NCBI RefSeq assembly: GCF_017114945.1
Contig: NZ_JABXKQ010000070.1
Coordinates: forward strand, 1 to 64,000
Reading direction: 5' to 3'
Source: Nostoc sp. JL34
Lineage (GTDB): Bacteria; Cyanobacteriota; Cyanobacteriia; Cyanobacteriales; Nostocaceae
Length of the DNA: 64,000 nt
The stretch's first letter is position 1. The number at the start of each line of letters is the position of its first letter. The notes beneath the pieces are model-generated. The model saw nothing but the letters and a program-made list of their open reading frames with translations. It searched no databases and was not told the origin of the DNA. Positions 19,601 through 26,936 of this stretch are shown here, piece after piece. The position numbers and the translations under genes were made by a program.

Positions 19601-19681
19601 GTCAAGCAAATAACTGTCAACATCTTAGCAGATATGGGAGCTAAACCCCAAGCACCAAACGCAAACCTCATTGTTCCTTAA
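16655..19681 (+). CDS. DUF4082 / bacterial Ig-like / N,N-dimethylformamidase-like multidomain protein
   Basis: A 1008-residue protein. Residues about 1-150 and 262-412 are two DUF4082 modules (ELGxKFxSAxGGQIxAIRFWKA, HIGKIWTATGTLLAS). Each is followed by an invasin-type Big_1 Ig-like domain (about 155-258 and 417-520: SGDNQTGAAG, NPQSGVTVNFAVT, GQASTTL). Residues about 525-1008 resemble the N,N-dimethylformamidase large-subunit C-terminal domain. Candidate ligands are Tyr in GHDEYWS, Tyr in NTAYWR and Glu in GYEWD; mapping these to the iron-binding Tyr/Tyr/Glu of dimethylformamidase is inference. The repeated modules are offset by 786 bp at DNA level. No N-terminal signal peptide is visible, although the Ig-like domains suggest an extracellular place. 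ATG at 16655 has AGGAA upstream. A Tat-type gene follows after 23 bp. Confidence 0.85.
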   Translation: MTILFTNQVPSISNYTDNVPYELGMKFHSATGGQISAIRFWKAPSETGTHIGKIWTATGTLLASVTFTNETASSWQNQALGTPLNIQANTTYVVSVNVNTYYVATYDQLGSPIVNGDLSSVADDNNGVFNGTPGAFPTGSYRNTNYFRDIDFVAVSLPTITKISGDNQTGAAGTSLPTPFVVQVKNGAGNPQSGVTVNFAVTSGGGSVSPTSVVTDVNGQASTTLMLGANPGATSPVTNTVSATANGVGSVTFSASANPSGNSQNILTTQVPSIPNATDNASYELGTKFRSAKGGQITAIRFWKAASETGSHIGKIWTATGTLLASITFTNETASGWQEQLLETPLNIQSNTTYVVSVNANAYYVATYDELASSIVNGDLSSVADGNNGVYNSSPNSFPTSSYRNSNYYRDIAFVVGSTLIKVSGDNQIGATGAALPNSLVVQVLNAQNNPQSGVTVNFAVTNGGGSVSPANVVTNASGQASTTLTLGSVPTAPGGVVVTATVAGIGSITFSASATPANPNSIYLENLNPGTTNWKLNNRGSGEIAGYASATSVNKGGSLDIKVSLGQAGQYTIDVYRLGHYGGTGGRLIATSGPLNGTTQPACTKDSDTGLLECNWTTSYILQVNNNWTSGIYVAKLTDQASGKVAHVWFVVRDDSSTADILFQSAVSTVLAYSSTGGQSLYSMYSVGGQRAFKVSYDAPFSQATDQQSNQPDTPLQWEYNMLRWLESQGYDITYTDSMQVHTDGQKLLNHKVFLSVGHDEYWSKEIRDHVDTARNTGINLGFFSANTAYWRVRFENSTLAAGQVKPNRVMACYKQDWSLDSVAQQQGPSAATNKFRSVQNQRPENALLGVMYGSDYSNVYGGANFVVTNSNDPYYANTGLQNGDQLTLLVGYEWDFVVNNGSSPAGLVTLSQSPVEPSSLLPNFDEPPGEEALPANQDFTKSYSARYTASSGAKVFASGTIQWAWGLDSDGISPGREDIRVKQITVNILADMGAKPQAPNANLIVP

Positions 19682-19704
19682 AATATCCTACAAGGAGTAC
19701 AAGA

Positions 19705-20697
19705 ATGACACCACTGCAACGTCGACAATTTGGCAAGTTAGTAGCTGCCAGTTTGACTTCCACTGTTATTGCCGACATCTCTAGTAAGGCATTTGCTCAG
19801 AACAGCGAGTCAAGCAAAGAGATTCTTTATGGAGTAAACGTCCTTAGTACATCCAATACTCGAAACAGAGAAGACCAAACTCCGCCAGTGGAGCTGAATA
19901 CTGCTAATGTGCCGATAGGAAAAGTTATCTCTGCTAATCTGCTAGATCCGAAGCTTCTTTCTAAAGTTAATCTGCCAGTTCTGTCCGTTGAGAATCTATT
20001 GCCTGTACCAAAAAAACCTCGGGCCTTATTTCTACCTGACTCTGACCGGGTTACGAAAGCGATAGTACTTGGAGATAAGACTCTTGTAATCTCTACAACC
20101 TCCAACACAAGAAATGGTTACTTCAACCATCTTATTTATTCTGTTGGAAGTCCTGCTAACCGTCAATTCAGAGCAAAAAAAGTACTAGACTTCAAGAGTT
20201 CTAATCAAACTGTTGAAAGTTTGCTAGGTCTTCCTAATAATCAGCTTCTGTGTATAGTAGGAACTGGGGGCGTTCCGCCTTTTACTTTGACAACGCTCGA
20301 TTTCAAAACTGGTAAAATTCTTTCTAAAAATGATCTGGACTTACCTCCACTGCCGGATAAGCATCGATTCGCTAACCTATGCCAAGATCCCAAAGGAAAT
20401 ATTTTCGCAACTGAGATCAGCTCAGAAGGTATCCCCATTTTAATCTCGATTAACTTGCAGGATAAAGCTATACTTACTGGCAAGGTCAAAATTAAAAGAC
20501 TGACCAGGCTGACTATTGAGGGACGCCCTGTCATCAACGATGTTAAAGACTTGGGCTTCTCTTCTTCTGGCCAATTGTACGCACTCGCTGCTGACAGTAG
20601 TAGAAAAAATAATGTCCTGTATACAGTAGACGTGAAAACTGGCAAGATGGAAGTAGTGAAGAACTTTGCATCTGAAAAGTTTGTGTTCTCTCTCTAG
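19705..20697 (+). CDS. Exported protein with Tat-type signal, possible beta-propeller
   Basis: The function is not recognised. The N-terminus MTPLQRRQFGKLVAASLTST has a twin-arginine pattern (RRQFGK) before a weakly hydrophobic stretch and a likely cleavage after AFAQ (about 31). The rest (330 residues in total) is beta-rich, with repeating patterns such as FKTGKIL, LPNNQLLCIVGTGG, DPKGNIFATEIS, SSGQLYALAADS and VDVKTGKMEVV. These resemble blades of a beta-propeller. A strong ribosome-binding site (AAGGAG at 19689-19694) and a 23-bp gap tie it to the DUF4082 protein. An export signal here, and none on its neighbour, may mean that the two work together outside the membrane (inference). Confidence 0.7.
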   Translation: MTPLQRRQFGKLVAASLTSTVIADISSKAFAQNSESSKEILYGVNVLSTSNTRNREDQTPPVELNTANVPIGKVISANLLDPKLLSKVNLPVLSVENLLPVPKKPRALFLPDSDRVTKAIVLGDKTLVISTTSNTRNGYFNHLIYSVGSPANRQFRAKKVLDFKSSNQTVESLLGLPNNQLLCIVGTGGVPPFTLTTLDFKTGKILSKNDLDLPPLPDKHRFANLCQDPKGNIFATEISSEGIPILISINLQDKAILTGKVKIKRLTRLTIEGRPVINDVKDLGFSSSGQLYALAADSSRKNNVLYTVDVKTGKMEVVKNFASEKFVFSL

Positions 20698-21274
20698 TAC
20701 CACAACGAGGCATGGAATACCTTTCTGCTGAAAATTTTCCATGCTCATGTGAGAAAATAGGTGAGATGTAGAACCATAAATATTGTAAGAAGAGATATAG
20801 CCAACTGATTCATAAACAAGGGAGCATGAATGCCAATTTCCAAAGTAAGTAGCAGCACATCTCCTAGAATTAGGGGTTCAGTGCAGAGAAAATATGAATT
20901 GCGATCGCTTTGGGAATTGCTTTTTCTTGTTGAACAGATGAAACTGCTCAGGGAATATGTTAACCATTGATACTTTTAATGTGTGCGATCGCTTAACTGT
21001 AAGTGAACAAGCCCAGGAGTTTGCCATTATTTTACCGCTGTTTAACCATATGAATGAGCGATAGTTCATGTAGTTAATAAATTAAAAAAGCTTTGTCAAC
21101 ATAATTCATCATAGTAACCCACTAAAGAAATGCATGGGGTTAAAATCTCGATGCAAAGCATTTTTATTTCTCCATTAATAAATCAACATGCTCTGTCATT
21201 AAATTATGAATTAATAATTATTTGGTCATTTGATATCGTAAGTATTTTCCACAATTAGGCTAGCAAATAAATTT
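20698..21274. other. Intergenic region with an aminotransferase remnant
   Basis: About 0.58 kb with no intact gene. It holds the 3'-end remnant of a DegT-family aminotransferase at 20957-21064 and, just before, a HIP1-containing patch (near 20897) that may be further decayed coding sequence. The final 200 bp are AT-rich and precede the CgeB-like gene. Confidence 0.6.
20957..21064 (+). pseudogene. 3'-end remnant of a DegT-family sugar aminotransferase
   Basis: A 35-codon frame whose residues 10-29 (CDRLTVSEQAQEFAIILPLF) align with the C-terminus of the intact aminotransferase ending at 16432 (CDRLWESEQAQDHTVLLPLF). CDRL, SEQAQ and LPLF are identical, and the spacing is the same. Nothing else of the enzyme is found upstream. 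It is too divergent from the 15206 gene to be a recent copy, so it is the stub of a different paralogue, probably left when genes were exchanged at this point. Confidence 0.75.
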
Positions 21275-23581
21275 ATGGATAAAGTTATTAAGCCAAGGCT
21301 TATATTTTTTCAATGGGAAAATAAAAGTCTATCTAAGTTTGTGCTTTTGCACAGACAACAGCACATTAATTGCCTATCAGAGTTCTTTGAAATAATTGTT
21401 ATTCATGAGAATTGCGACTACCAGGAAATATGTGAAAAATACCAACCAGACTTAACACTTTTTGAAAGTGGTGTTAACTATAGAGGTTGTCAACGACTTG
21501 AAATTAAAAATACTAATGCTTACTCCGAAATACCTAAACTAGGATTTCATAATGGAGACTCTTGGTGCGAAGCCCGTGCTGGCTTTATCTCTGATATGGA
21601 AAATTGGGGTATAGAAACATTCTTTACTATTTGCACTACTACAGCTGAACACACACCAGAAATTGCTGACAACTTATTTGTTTGGCCAAATTTTATAGAT
21701 ATCGAGACATATCGAGATTATGGAGAATCTAAAATTATCCCCGTACTATTTAGTGGATACACACATAACCTGTATCCTTGGCGGCGACAAATCTACAAAA
21801 CTGTTTCTCAATATTATCCTTCACTAGTTTGCCCTCACTTAGGATACGATCAGAGGTTTACACGACGGATGTTGTATGGTGAACAGTACGCTCGTACAAT
21901 CAATGCTTCTTATTTTGTACCAACATGTGGAACAATAGAGAAAGAGATTGTTCGCAAACACTTTGAGATCCCAGCTTGCAAATCTTGTCTGATTACAGAA
22001 AAAACTGCGTCTATTGAAGCCAGCGGATTTATAGATATGCAAAATTGCATATTTGCTGATGAGAATGACGTATTAGATAAGATTGACTATTTGTTTCAAA
22101 ACCCAGAAGAACTAGAGATGATTATTAACGCTGGGTATGATCTTGTTCATTCTAGACACACTTTAAAACAACGAGATCAGATTTTTCAATGGTTTAATCT
22201 TTATAAAAACCTTAAACCGAATCAAAAAATTATTCAAACAGATCCTTTTAAGCCACTTAGTATTGTAGAACAATTATCTGGAATTAATAATTCACATATC
22301 ATCGGCAATGGATTAATTATAAATCTTCTACGCCAAGGAGATGAAAAAATGTCGGCTTGTAAATACGAAGAAGCAGAGGGTTCATATCTAAAATGCGTCA
22401 ATTATATTAATTGGATGCCTGAGCCAAAACTGCGATTAGCAATATGTAACCTTTATAAAGGGGATTCAGAGACAGCGCTCTATTGGATTACTCAACCCAT
22501 TAAATATATTCTTGAAGAGTACCAAGCCTCAGATCCCGATCCAGTAGAGTGGGCTTATTTTATTATTTCTTTACTTTGTCATGGAAAATTAAATGATGCT
22601 ATTAAAACTGCTCACCAATTTCCATGCCTTTTTCATCCCATTCTAAATCGTACTCGTTGGGCTATTCATTTACTTAACGATAGAGAAAATAACGATACAT
22701 TACCGGATTTAGATAAGTCTAAGTATCGCTCTAGCGTTCACCAATTACCTGACCAAAGTTTAGATGATTGGATTAATCATCTGTGTATTATGCTCGCCTC
22801 CTGTCAGCAGTTTGTTTTAGAAAAAAAACTAAAAACTTTGTCTAGTTCAAAAAATAAATTTAAAATACAAAATGTTAATAATAATCTTAATAATCAAAAA
22901 ACTAGATTTACTAAATATTATTTACAATATCCTAAATTAAACACCAAAAAATGGATACAATCTAAAATAAAACCAATAGCTGCTCAATGCTTACACTATT
23001 TAGAAAGTATTTTTGGTGAGTTTCTTCCTTATAAATTATCAAAAATAAAATATGATGAATTTTTCTTAGCTATTAGAATAATAGCAACAAGTGATAATGT
23101 TAAGTCAGCTTTATTGATTGGAGCATCTAATGGAGAAGCAGAAACTGAAGCCTTATTAGCAGGTATCCGTGAAAATATTAATAGACCAACCCTATTTTGC
23201 ATAAGCGTTTTATCCACTACAAAGCACTATTATGACGATGGTTATATTAAATGTAATGAAATATCGTCTATATCTAATGAAATCAACAATAATCTTAAAA
23301 AAATAAAGAAAGAAAATAAGATTGATATCTTTGATTTGGTACTAATTAACAGTTATCAATCCCAGATTGGTATTAAGTTAGAAGAATTGTTGGGCGCAGA
23401 ATTTATTATCCTAAAAGATATAAATACCTTTGAAAATTACAAAAATTACCACAGAGTACTAGCAAATGAGAATTATACCTTAGTTTCTCATAATCCTTCT
23501 CACCGAAATGGATATGCCATTTTTCAAAAAAGTAATAATCATGGGCAAGCTTTAATTGAAAGAATAAGTCTGCATATGTAA
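21275..23581 (+). CDS. CgeB-like glycosyltransferase with TPR-like middle and extra C-terminal domain
   Basis: A 768-residue protein. Residues 1-320 resemble CgeB/YkvP-type GT-B transferases: ESGVNYRGCQR, PKLGFHNGDSWCEAR, LFSGYTHNLYPWRRQIY, PACKSCLITEKT and the family tail FADENDVLDKIDYLFQNPEELEMI followed by HTLKQRDQ. Residues about 345-480 have TPR-like spacing (GDEKMSACKYEEAEGSYLKCVNYI). Residues about 570-760 form a further alpha/beta domain (SALLIGASNGEAETEALLAGI, IDIFDLVLINSY), possibly a degenerate SAM-binding fold. Codon use is more AT-rich than in the 10-20 kb block, hinting at a different origin. It begins a run of mostly AT-rich transferase genes. Donor and acceptor are unknown. 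Confidence 0.8.
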   Translation: MDKVIKPRLIFFQWENKSLSKFVLLHRQQHINCLSEFFEIIVIHENCDYQEICEKYQPDLTLFESGVNYRGCQRLEIKNTNAYSEIPKLGFHNGDSWCEARAGFISDMENWGIETFFTICTTTAEHTPEIADNLFVWPNFIDIETYRDYGESKIIPVLFSGYTHNLYPWRRQIYKTVSQYYPSLVCPHLGYDQRFTRRMLYGEQYARTINASYFVPTCGTIEKEIVRKHFEIPACKSCLITEKTASIEASGFIDMQNCIFADENDVLDKIDYLFQNPEELEMIINAGYDLVHSRHTLKQRDQIFQWFNLYKNLKPNQKIIQTDPFKPLSIVEQLSGINNSHIIGNGLIINLLRQGDEKMSACKYEEAEGSYLKCVNYINWMPEPKLRLAICNLYKGDSETALYWITQPIKYILEEYQASDPDPVEWAYFIISLLCHGKLNDAIKTAHQFPCLFHPILNRTRWAIHLLNDRENNDTLPDLDKSKYRSSVHQLPDQSLDDWINHLCIMLASCQQFVLEKKLKTLSSSKNKFKIQNVNNNLNNQKTRFTKYYLQYPKLNTKKWIQSKIKPIAAQCLHYLESIFGEFLPYKLSKIKYDEFFLAIRIIATSDNVKSALLIGASNGEAETEALLAGIRENINRPTLFCISVLSTTKHYYDDGYIKCNEISSISNEINNNLKKIKKENKIDIFDLVLINSYQSQIGIKLEELLGAEFIILKDINTFENYKNYHRVLANENYTLVSHNPSHRNGYAIFQKSNNHGQALIERISLHM

Positions 23582-23644
23582 TGCAATACTTTTAATCAAA
23601 GTTACTAATTCAAGATAAAAGTTTTACATAAATGGTAAAAATTC

Positions 23645-23845
23645 ATGAATTTACTGTACATCAATCAATCTGATATTAGTGGTGCTGGAGGAGCAGCGAT
23701 TGCGTGGCGGCTGTACCCTTTAAGCCTAGCTAGGGCTGTTTCATTCCACAAGGGCAAGAAATTGATTCACAGTGATGATTGCATTAGAGATGGCTTTTAT
23801 TGCAAACTCCAACGTGGGTTTGAAGAAAATCCTCAAGTCGATTAA
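23645..23845 (+). pseudogene. N-terminal fragment of a family 4 glycosyltransferase
   Basis: A 66-codon frame beginning MNLLYINQSDISGAGGAAIAW, the typical first strand and glycine-rich loop of cyanobacterial GT4 enzymes (INQSDISGGAAIA). From about residue 28 the sequence (SLARAVSFHKGKKLIHSDD) no longer follows the family, and the frame stops at 66, where about 380 residues are expected. No donor-binding half follows; the next gene is an intact GT2. It is therefore the broken 5' end of a lost gene joined to unrelated sequence. Confidence 0.65.
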
Positions 23846-23945
23846 AGTTAGGTATTAAGCTTTTTTATAAGATGATATTCTCATAGTTATCTCAAAAATC
23901 GTTTGCTAACTCCTTAAGTTAAGTTAATTTAAAGTTAAATCCACA

Positions 23946-24866
23946 ATGGAACCATATTTAAGTCTTATCATTTGCACTCATAATCCTCAATGTGACTATT
24001 TAGATAAAGTTCTAAAAGCATTACAGGCTCAAACGTTACCTTTAAAACAATGGGAGCTTTTACTTATTGATAATGCCAGTGATGAGCTTCTATCCTCAAA
24101 AATTGACTTAAATTGGCATCCCCAAGCTCGCCACATTCGAGAAGAACAATTAGGTTTAACTCATGCTCGACTACAAGGTATTAAGGAAGCAATAGGTGAA
24201 ACTTTAGTCTTTGTAGATGACGATAATATCTTAGACATAGATTTTTTGGAAAAGGCATTGCAGATTAGAAAAGACTGGCCAATTCTGGGAGCATGGGGAG
24301 GACAAATCATACCATACTTTGAAGAACCACCTCCAGAATGGACAAAGCCTTATTGGCCACTGTTAGCTATTCAGGAATTTGATCGAGATCGATGGTCAAA
24401 TTTATCGCATCAATATGAAATTGTTCCCTATGGAGCTGGTCTGTGTGTACGTAAAATAGTTGCTGAAAAGTATGCCAATTTATTGTGCCATCAACCTGAA
24501 CGAGCAAAGATGGATCGCAAGGGTAAACTACTTATCTCCGGTGGAGATATTGATTTGGCGTTGACAGCATGTGATATTGGCTTAGGTATAGGACAATTTA
24601 CATCTTTAAAGGTGACTCATTTAATTCCAGGCTTTCGTCTTCAAGAAGATTATCTATTAAGGTTAATGGAAGGGGTAAATTACTCAGTAATTATGTTGAA
24701 GTATTTCCGAGGCCAAATGCCAAGCAGAATTTCTTGGCGAAAAAAGTTATTACAATATTATGCTAGCTGGCGAATGAATAATAAAGACCGCCGCTTTTAT
24801 CATGCTTCAAGGAAAGGTGAAACTCTAGCTATTAAAGAAATTTATGAAATAACTAGTATTAATTGA
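23946..24866 (+). CDS. Glycosyltransferase family 2
   Basis: A GT-A fold inverting transferase of 306 residues. The N-terminus YLSLIICTHNPQCDYLDKVLKALQAQ is the nucleotide-binding start. FVDDDNILDIDF (about 93-104) holds the metal-binding DxD-type acid cluster. The acceptor-side segment is YGAGLCVRK, with GGDIDLALTACDIGLG giving the ED-like catalytic acid. No membrane helices are seen, so it works on the cytoplasmic face. It follows the GT4 remnant and precedes a methyltransferase by 85 bp. Specificity is not predictable. Confidence 0.92.
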   Translation: MEPYLSLIICTHNPQCDYLDKVLKALQAQTLPLKQWELLLIDNASDELLSSKIDLNWHPQARHIREEQLGLTHARLQGIKEAIGETLVFVDDDNILDIDFLEKALQIRKDWPILGAWGGQIIPYFEEPPPEWTKPYWPLLAIQEFDRDRWSNLSHQYEIVPYGAGLCVRKIVAEKYANLLCHQPERAKMDRKGKLLISGGDIDLALTACDIGLGIGQFTSLKVTHLIPGFRLQEDYLLRLMEGVNYSVIMLKYFRGQMPSRISWRKKLLQYYASWRMNNKDRRFYHASRKGETLAIKEIYEITSIN

Positions 24867-24951
24867 TTATATGAAAACAGATATTTAATTCGCTCATTAC
24901 TCAATGAAATTACTAAGTATTCAACACGCTAGATAAAAATTTTGGAGAAAT

Positions 24952-25755
24952 ATGAAAGCAACAATTAAAGAAAGTAGAGATAAAAATATTCCATTATTTA
25001 GCAAATATTATATATATAAAATACTCAACTTTTTTCTCATTTTATTTTTTAGCTTATTTAGCCCCAAATGGCTGCTACGAAGTGCTCTGCAAAAAACTCA
25101 GATAAAATATTTAAATCTAGGTGGATATCGTTCAACAGAAGACTACTTGAATATTCAACTTTCTCCTGTTGAACTCTATGGAATTCCGACAACCCAATAC
25201 ACTACAGTGTCTCTGCATTATGATGAAGTGCAAGGAATTATAGAACAGCAAGTACGCAAACTAACCTTTCCTGTTATCAGTCTACATTACAACATTCTTA
25301 AAGGCTTGCCATTAGATTCTGATTCTTTGTTAGGGATTAATATGAGTCATATTCTGGAACATTTCACTCGTGAAGAGGGGTTAAAAGTCTTGAAAGATTG
25401 TCATCGAGTTTTAGTACCAGGAGGTGTATTACGAATTAGCTGCCCAGATTTGTTGGTTTATGCCAAAGCTTATATCGCTCGTGATTCCGGTTTTTATAAT
25501 AGTACTGCAATTCGGATGGCTTGCTGCTATGAAGATTTGAACACTTATGGAGATAAATTTATTAGTAAAGCTTACGATAATGAAAATGGTCATAAATGGT
25601 TTTATGATGCAGAAAGTGCTATTTTTTTATTAAAAACTGCGGGTTTTCTAAAAGTAGAAGAACGTCAACTTCATGATAGCTCTTTACCGAATATTGAAAA
25701 TATAGAACCAGAGCATCGCCAAGCAGAAAGTTTTTATATTGAAGCAATAAAATAA
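24952..25755 (+). CDS. SAM-dependent class I methyltransferase
   Basis: A 267-residue protein of the predicted SAM-dependent methyltransferase type found in polysaccharide clusters. Residues 1-50 contain a hydrophobic stretch (ILNFFLILFFSLFSPKWLL) that could anchor it to the membrane. Then come YLNLGGYRSTEDYLNIQL (motif I region), MSHILEHFTREEGLKVLKDCHRVLVPGGVLRISCPDL (motifs II-III with the SHxLEH signature) and a helical tail. It probably O-methylates a sugar of the glycan, perhaps as chain terminator for the Wzt-type tail; that link is inference. Confidence 0.85.
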   Translation: MKATIKESRDKNIPLFSKYYIYKILNFFLILFFSLFSPKWLLRSALQKTQIKYLNLGGYRSTEDYLNIQLSPVELYGIPTTQYTTVSLHYDEVQGIIEQQVRKLTFPVISLHYNILKGLPLDSDSLLGINMSHILEHFTREEGLKVLKDCHRVLVPGGVLRISCPDLLVYAKAYIARDSGFYNSTAIRMACCYEDLNTYGDKFISKAYDNENGHKWFYDAESAIFLLKTAGFLKVEERQLHDSSLPNIENIEPEHRQAESFYIEAIK

Positions 25756-25788
25756 TTATAAATTTGTTCAATTTATTTAGCAATCAAC

Positions 25789-26805
25789 ATGTCCAAAGTC
25801 TCGGTTATCATTCCTAACTACAATCGAGCCGATCTGATTAGAATAACACTTGAGAATATATTTTCCCAGACGCTCAAGCCAACAGAAGTTATTGTTGTGG
25901 ATGACGGTTCAACAGATAATTCAGTAGAAATTATTCGCTCTTTCGGTTCAAAAATAACTTTAATTTGCCAAAAAAATCAAGGGCCAGGAGCAGCTCGGAA
26001 TGCAGGATTAAAGGTTGCAACTGGAGATTATATACAATTTTTTGATAGTGATGATCTATGTTCTTTGAATAAAATTGAGTGTCAAGTCAAGGCATTGGAA
26101 GCATCTAGCGCTGATATAGCTTACAGTCCTTGGGCTAAAGTTTACATAGACCCTCAACAGATTCGTTTTGAAAATCATGTATTACAACAGAGACAGTTAC
26201 CTCTTAGCAAAAACCCTATGATCTGGTTTTTACAAACTTGGAATATTGTTTTTCAAGCCTGTATGCTGAGACATTCATTTATCAAGCGAGTCGGTGCTTA
26301 CAGAACTGACTTAATGCCTTCGGAAGATTCTGAGTTTCTGTTTCGTTTGCTATTACACAATGCCAAACTTCAATTTGTTCCTGACTGTCTTGTGCTTTAT
26401 CGCTTGCATTCGATGGGACAAATTACTGCTAGTGGTACAACACAAAATCATAGAATTATAGATTGGAATAATTTTTTAAGTATCATCGAAGTTCAATTAA
26501 AAGAAAATTCCCTCCCAATTGACCCGCTTACTAAGCTGGTATTTGAAGCTGGAATATATCAATCCTTAAAATATTTGAGCAATATTCCAGATATTTCTCA
26601 GGATATAGCTATAAACAAGCGTTCTCATTACTCTCCACTCAGAAAAACAATATATGGAACACTCAATTTCTACAGGCGTATTGAAGCAGGTTTACGCGGT
26701 AGAGTAACTGGTTCACGGTACTTATATCCATATCAAACTTCCTATCCTACTGAATCTCAGTATCAACTTATTCGGGATATGGGGTATGAGCCTGTACTTA
26801 GCTAA
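25789..26805 (+). CDS. Glycosyltransferase family 2
   Basis: A 338-residue GT-A transferase. KVSVIIPNYNRADLIRITLENI begins the fold, VIVVDDGSTDNS is the UDP-binding loop, GPGAARNAGLKVATGDYIQFFDSDD contains the DxD (about 84-90), and MPSEDSEFLFRL supplies the catalytic ED. The C-terminal 90 residues are helical without clear membrane spans. It lies 33 bp after the methyltransferase and is probably co-transcribed with it. Substrates are unknown. Confidence 0.93.
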   Translation: MSKVSVIIPNYNRADLIRITLENIFSQTLKPTEVIVVDDGSTDNSVEIIRSFGSKITLICQKNQGPGAARNAGLKVATGDYIQFFDSDDLCSLNKIECQVKALEASSADIAYSPWAKVYIDPQQIRFENHVLQQRQLPLSKNPMIWFLQTWNIVFQACMLRHSFIKRVGAYRTDLMPSEDSEFLFRLLLHNAKLQFVPDCLVLYRLHSMGQITASGTTQNHRIIDWNNFLSIIEVQLKENSLPIDPLTKLVFEAGIYQSLKYLSNIPDISQDIAINKRSHYSPLRKTIYGTLNFYRRIEAGLRGRVTGSRYLYPYQTSYPTESQYQLIRDMGYEPVLS

Positions 26806-26936
26806 CAAAGATTAAGCTTTAACAGATTAGGTTTAAAAAGTTTTTGCAAGGAGAGTAGTTTTGCCGTGAAGAATATTTTCTGGCAATCTACTGAACAGTA
26901 CCGAAAGTAACCACTTAATTTTTTTGGAAATATTTT

